Shown here piece after piece: positions 62,426-64,000 of a stretch of DNA of 64,000 nucleotides. Under the pieces are notes generated by a model. It made no database searches. It was not told the origin of the DNA and was given only the letters and a program-made list of their open reading frames with translations. The DNA is from Bacillus sp. 7884-1. GTDB lineage: Bacteria; Bacillota; Bacilli; Bacillales; Cytobacillaceae. Where the stretch lies: contig NZ_NPDD01000129.1 of the NCBI RefSeq assembly GCF_002272245.1, forward strand, positions 1-64,000, in the 5' to 3' direction. The position numbers and the translations under genes are program-made. Position 1 is the first letter of the stretch. Each line of letters starts with the position of its first letter.

Positions 62426-64000
62426 ATGAATTTTGATGCTGGACATTATCCTTATCCATCACAACGAAATGTAGTATATGCCAAGAATGGAATGGTCGCT
62501 ACGTCTCAGCCCTTGGCTGCACAAGCAGGGTTAGATATTTTGAAACAAGGCGGAAATGCAATTGATGCAGCGATTGCAACCGCTGCTTGTTTGACCGTAG
62601 TAGAGCCTACCTCCAACGGAATTGGGGGAGACGCTTTTGCGCTTGTTTGGACAAAAGGACAATTACACGGACTAAATTCAAGTGGTCCGGCACCGATGAA
62701 GATCTCCATCGAAAAAGTAAAACAAGATGGACACGAAAGGATTCCAAAGTACGGCTGGCTCCCTGTAACTGTACCTGGTGCTCCGGCAGCTTGGGTAGAA
62801 TTATCAAAACGTTTCGGCCGTCTACCGCTGCTAGAGGTGATGAAGCCAGCCATTGAATATGCAGCAAACGGCTTTCCTGTTTCACCTACACTAGGACGCT
62901 TTTGGAAAAGGGCATTCGAACAATACAAGCAGCAATGTACAGGGGAAGAGTTCGAAGCATGGTTTGAGACCTTTGCACCAAAGGGACGAGCACCTGAAGT
63001 CGGAGAAACATGGTCCTCACTTGACCATGCTGACACACTGGAAGAAATCGCAAGGACAAACGGAGAAAGCTTTTACAAAGGGGCCATTGCAGAAAAAATA
63101 GCAGCAGCTTCCAAGGCTAACGGAGGCTATTTAACAAAAGATGATTTAGCCGCCTTTCAACCTGAGTGGGTAGATCCTATTAAGGTAAACTATCGCGGCT
63201 ATGATGTTTGGGAAATCCCGCCAAACGGGCAGGGTATTGTAGCTCTTATGGCTCTGAACATACTAAAAGGCTTTGATTTTACAGCAAAAGAAGCAACAGA
63301 CACATACCACAAACAAATCGAAGCCATGAAGCTTGCTTTTACATGCGGCAAGCAATATATTACAGACCCTAACCATATGGGGGTAAGTGCAGAAGAGCTA
63401 TTAAGTATTTCGTATGGCCAGCAGCGCCAAGCACTGATTGGAAGTGAAGCATCCACGCCTGCTCCAGGTGTACCACCGCGCGGAGGAACCGTGTACCTTG
63501 CAACAGCTGACGGAGAGGGCAACATGGTATCCTTTATCCAAAGTAATTACATGGGCTTTGGTTCTGGGATTGTAGTGCCAGGAACGGGAATTGGCTTACA
63601 AAACCGAGGACATGATTTCAGCCTTGACCCAACGCATTACAACTGCCTTAAGGGTGGCAAGAAAACGTACCATACGATTATTCCGGGATTTTTAACGAAG
63701 GGTAATCAACCTGTTGGACCTTTCGGTGTAATGGGAGGATACATGCAGCCACAAGGTCATGTTCAAGTCATTATGAATACCATCGATTTTCACTTAAATC
63801 CCCAAGCAGCTTTAGATGCACCAAGATGGCAATGGAAGAATGATAAAACAGTAGAGGTAGAAAAAACCTTCCCATTCCACATCGCAGAAGAATTGGTGCA
63901 AAAAGGACATGACATTAAAGTGATGGTAGACTCAGGTTCGTTTGGCCGCGGACAAATTATATGGCGAAATCCTGAAACAGGTGTACTGATGGGGGGCACA
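62426..64000 (+). CDS. Gamma-glutamyltransferase family protein, 3' end beyond the window
   Basis: ATG 62426 has AAAGGAGGT just upstream. The frame stays open for 525 codons to the window edge. Gln-Pro-Leu-Ala-Ala-Gln-Ala-Gly and GGNAIDAAIATAACLTVVEP near the start and NGIGGDAFALVW are gamma-glutamyltransferase features. The autoprocessing and nucleophile Thr355 lies in PRGGTVYLATADGEGN. No signal peptide is present, so it is probably cytoplasmic, like YwrD-type relatives of about 525-540 residues. Only a few C-terminal residues should be missing. Co-transcription with a peptide importer suggests cleavage of imported glutathione or gamma-glutamyl peptides. Confidence 0.9.
   Translation, partial: MNFDAGHYPYPSQRNVVYAKNGMVATSQPLAAQAGLDILKQGGNAIDAAIATAACLTVVEPTSNGIGGDAFALVWTKGQLHGLNSSGPAPMKISIEKVKQDGHERIPKYGWLPVTVPGAPAAWVELSKRFGRLPLLEVMKPAIEYAANGFPVSPTLGRFWKRAFEQYKQQCTGEEFEAWFETFAPKGRAPEVGETWSSLDHADTLEEIARTNGESFYKGAIAEKIAAASKANGGYLTKDDLAAFQPEWVDPIKVNYRGYDVWEIPPNGQGIVALMALNILKGFDFTAKEATDTYHKQIEAMKLAFTCGKQYITDPNHMGVSAEELLSISYGQQRQALIGSEASTPAPGVPPRGGTVYLATADGEGNMVSFIQSNYMGFGSGIVVPGTGIGLQNRGHDFSLDPTHYNCLKGGKKTYHTIIPGFLTKGNQPVGPFGVMGGYMQPQGHVQVIMNTIDFHLNPQAALDAPRWQWKNDKTVEVEKTFPFHIAEELVQKGHDIKVMVDSGSFGRGQIIWRNPETGVLMGGT

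Overview
The window is chromosomal DNA of a low-GC, endospore-forming Bacillaceae bacterium (Bacillus/Neobacillus-like). The evidence is two gerA-type spore germinant receptor operons, a Spo0E-like sporulation phosphatase, strong AGGAGG ribosome binding sites, frequent TTG/GTG starts and many T-rich intrinsic terminators. A GGGGACGGTTC...GAACCGTCCCC palindromic repeat is scattered between genes in the first 32 kb. I saw no rRNA, tRNA, CRISPR array or intact transposase.

Layout. 0-9 kb: a VOC-fold protein, a gerAB-gerAA-gerAC operon whose gerAA is split by a frameshift, an OmpR-type two-component system, a RidA protein and two small proteins too short for usual gene callers. 9-30 kb: a secretome region. 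It has a PxKF/OmpL47-type surface protein, an ECF sigma/anti-sigma pair, a small secreted protein, two giant Vpr-like subtilases with dockerin-like modules (one with DUF1533 repeats), and a third, ordinary subtilase. Between them lie decayed genes: SRPBCC protein, lipoprotein, 5'-nucleotidase. 31-36.7 kb: a Spo0E-like gene and a second, intact gerA-gerB-gerC operon with a small fourth membrane protein.

36.7-51 kb is the most interesting part: a sigma-54-controlled metabolic island. Two good -24/-12 promoters drive two operons: DUF6282 - GlcD - GlcF - nitrilase, and an OpuC/Yeh-like ABC transporter - MmgE/PrpD - alpha/beta hydrolase. A sensor kinase and an NtrC-type activator are encoded between them. 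Both promoters carry upstream copies of the same TTTTTTTACAC motif, the likely activator binding site. The alpha/beta hydrolase lacks the serine nucleophile. The substrate cannot be read from sequence.

51-64 kb: a secreted glycerophosphodiesterase-like protein with base usage unlike its neighbours, and a decayed stretch with a deletion-fusion gene (small protein fused to half an MFS transporter) and a second trace of a group II intron 5' end behind a terminator. Last comes a FadR-type regulator with a complete Dpp/Opp-type ABC importer followed by a gamma-glutamyltransferase that runs off the right edge. That set suggests uptake and cleavage of gamma-glutamyl peptides.
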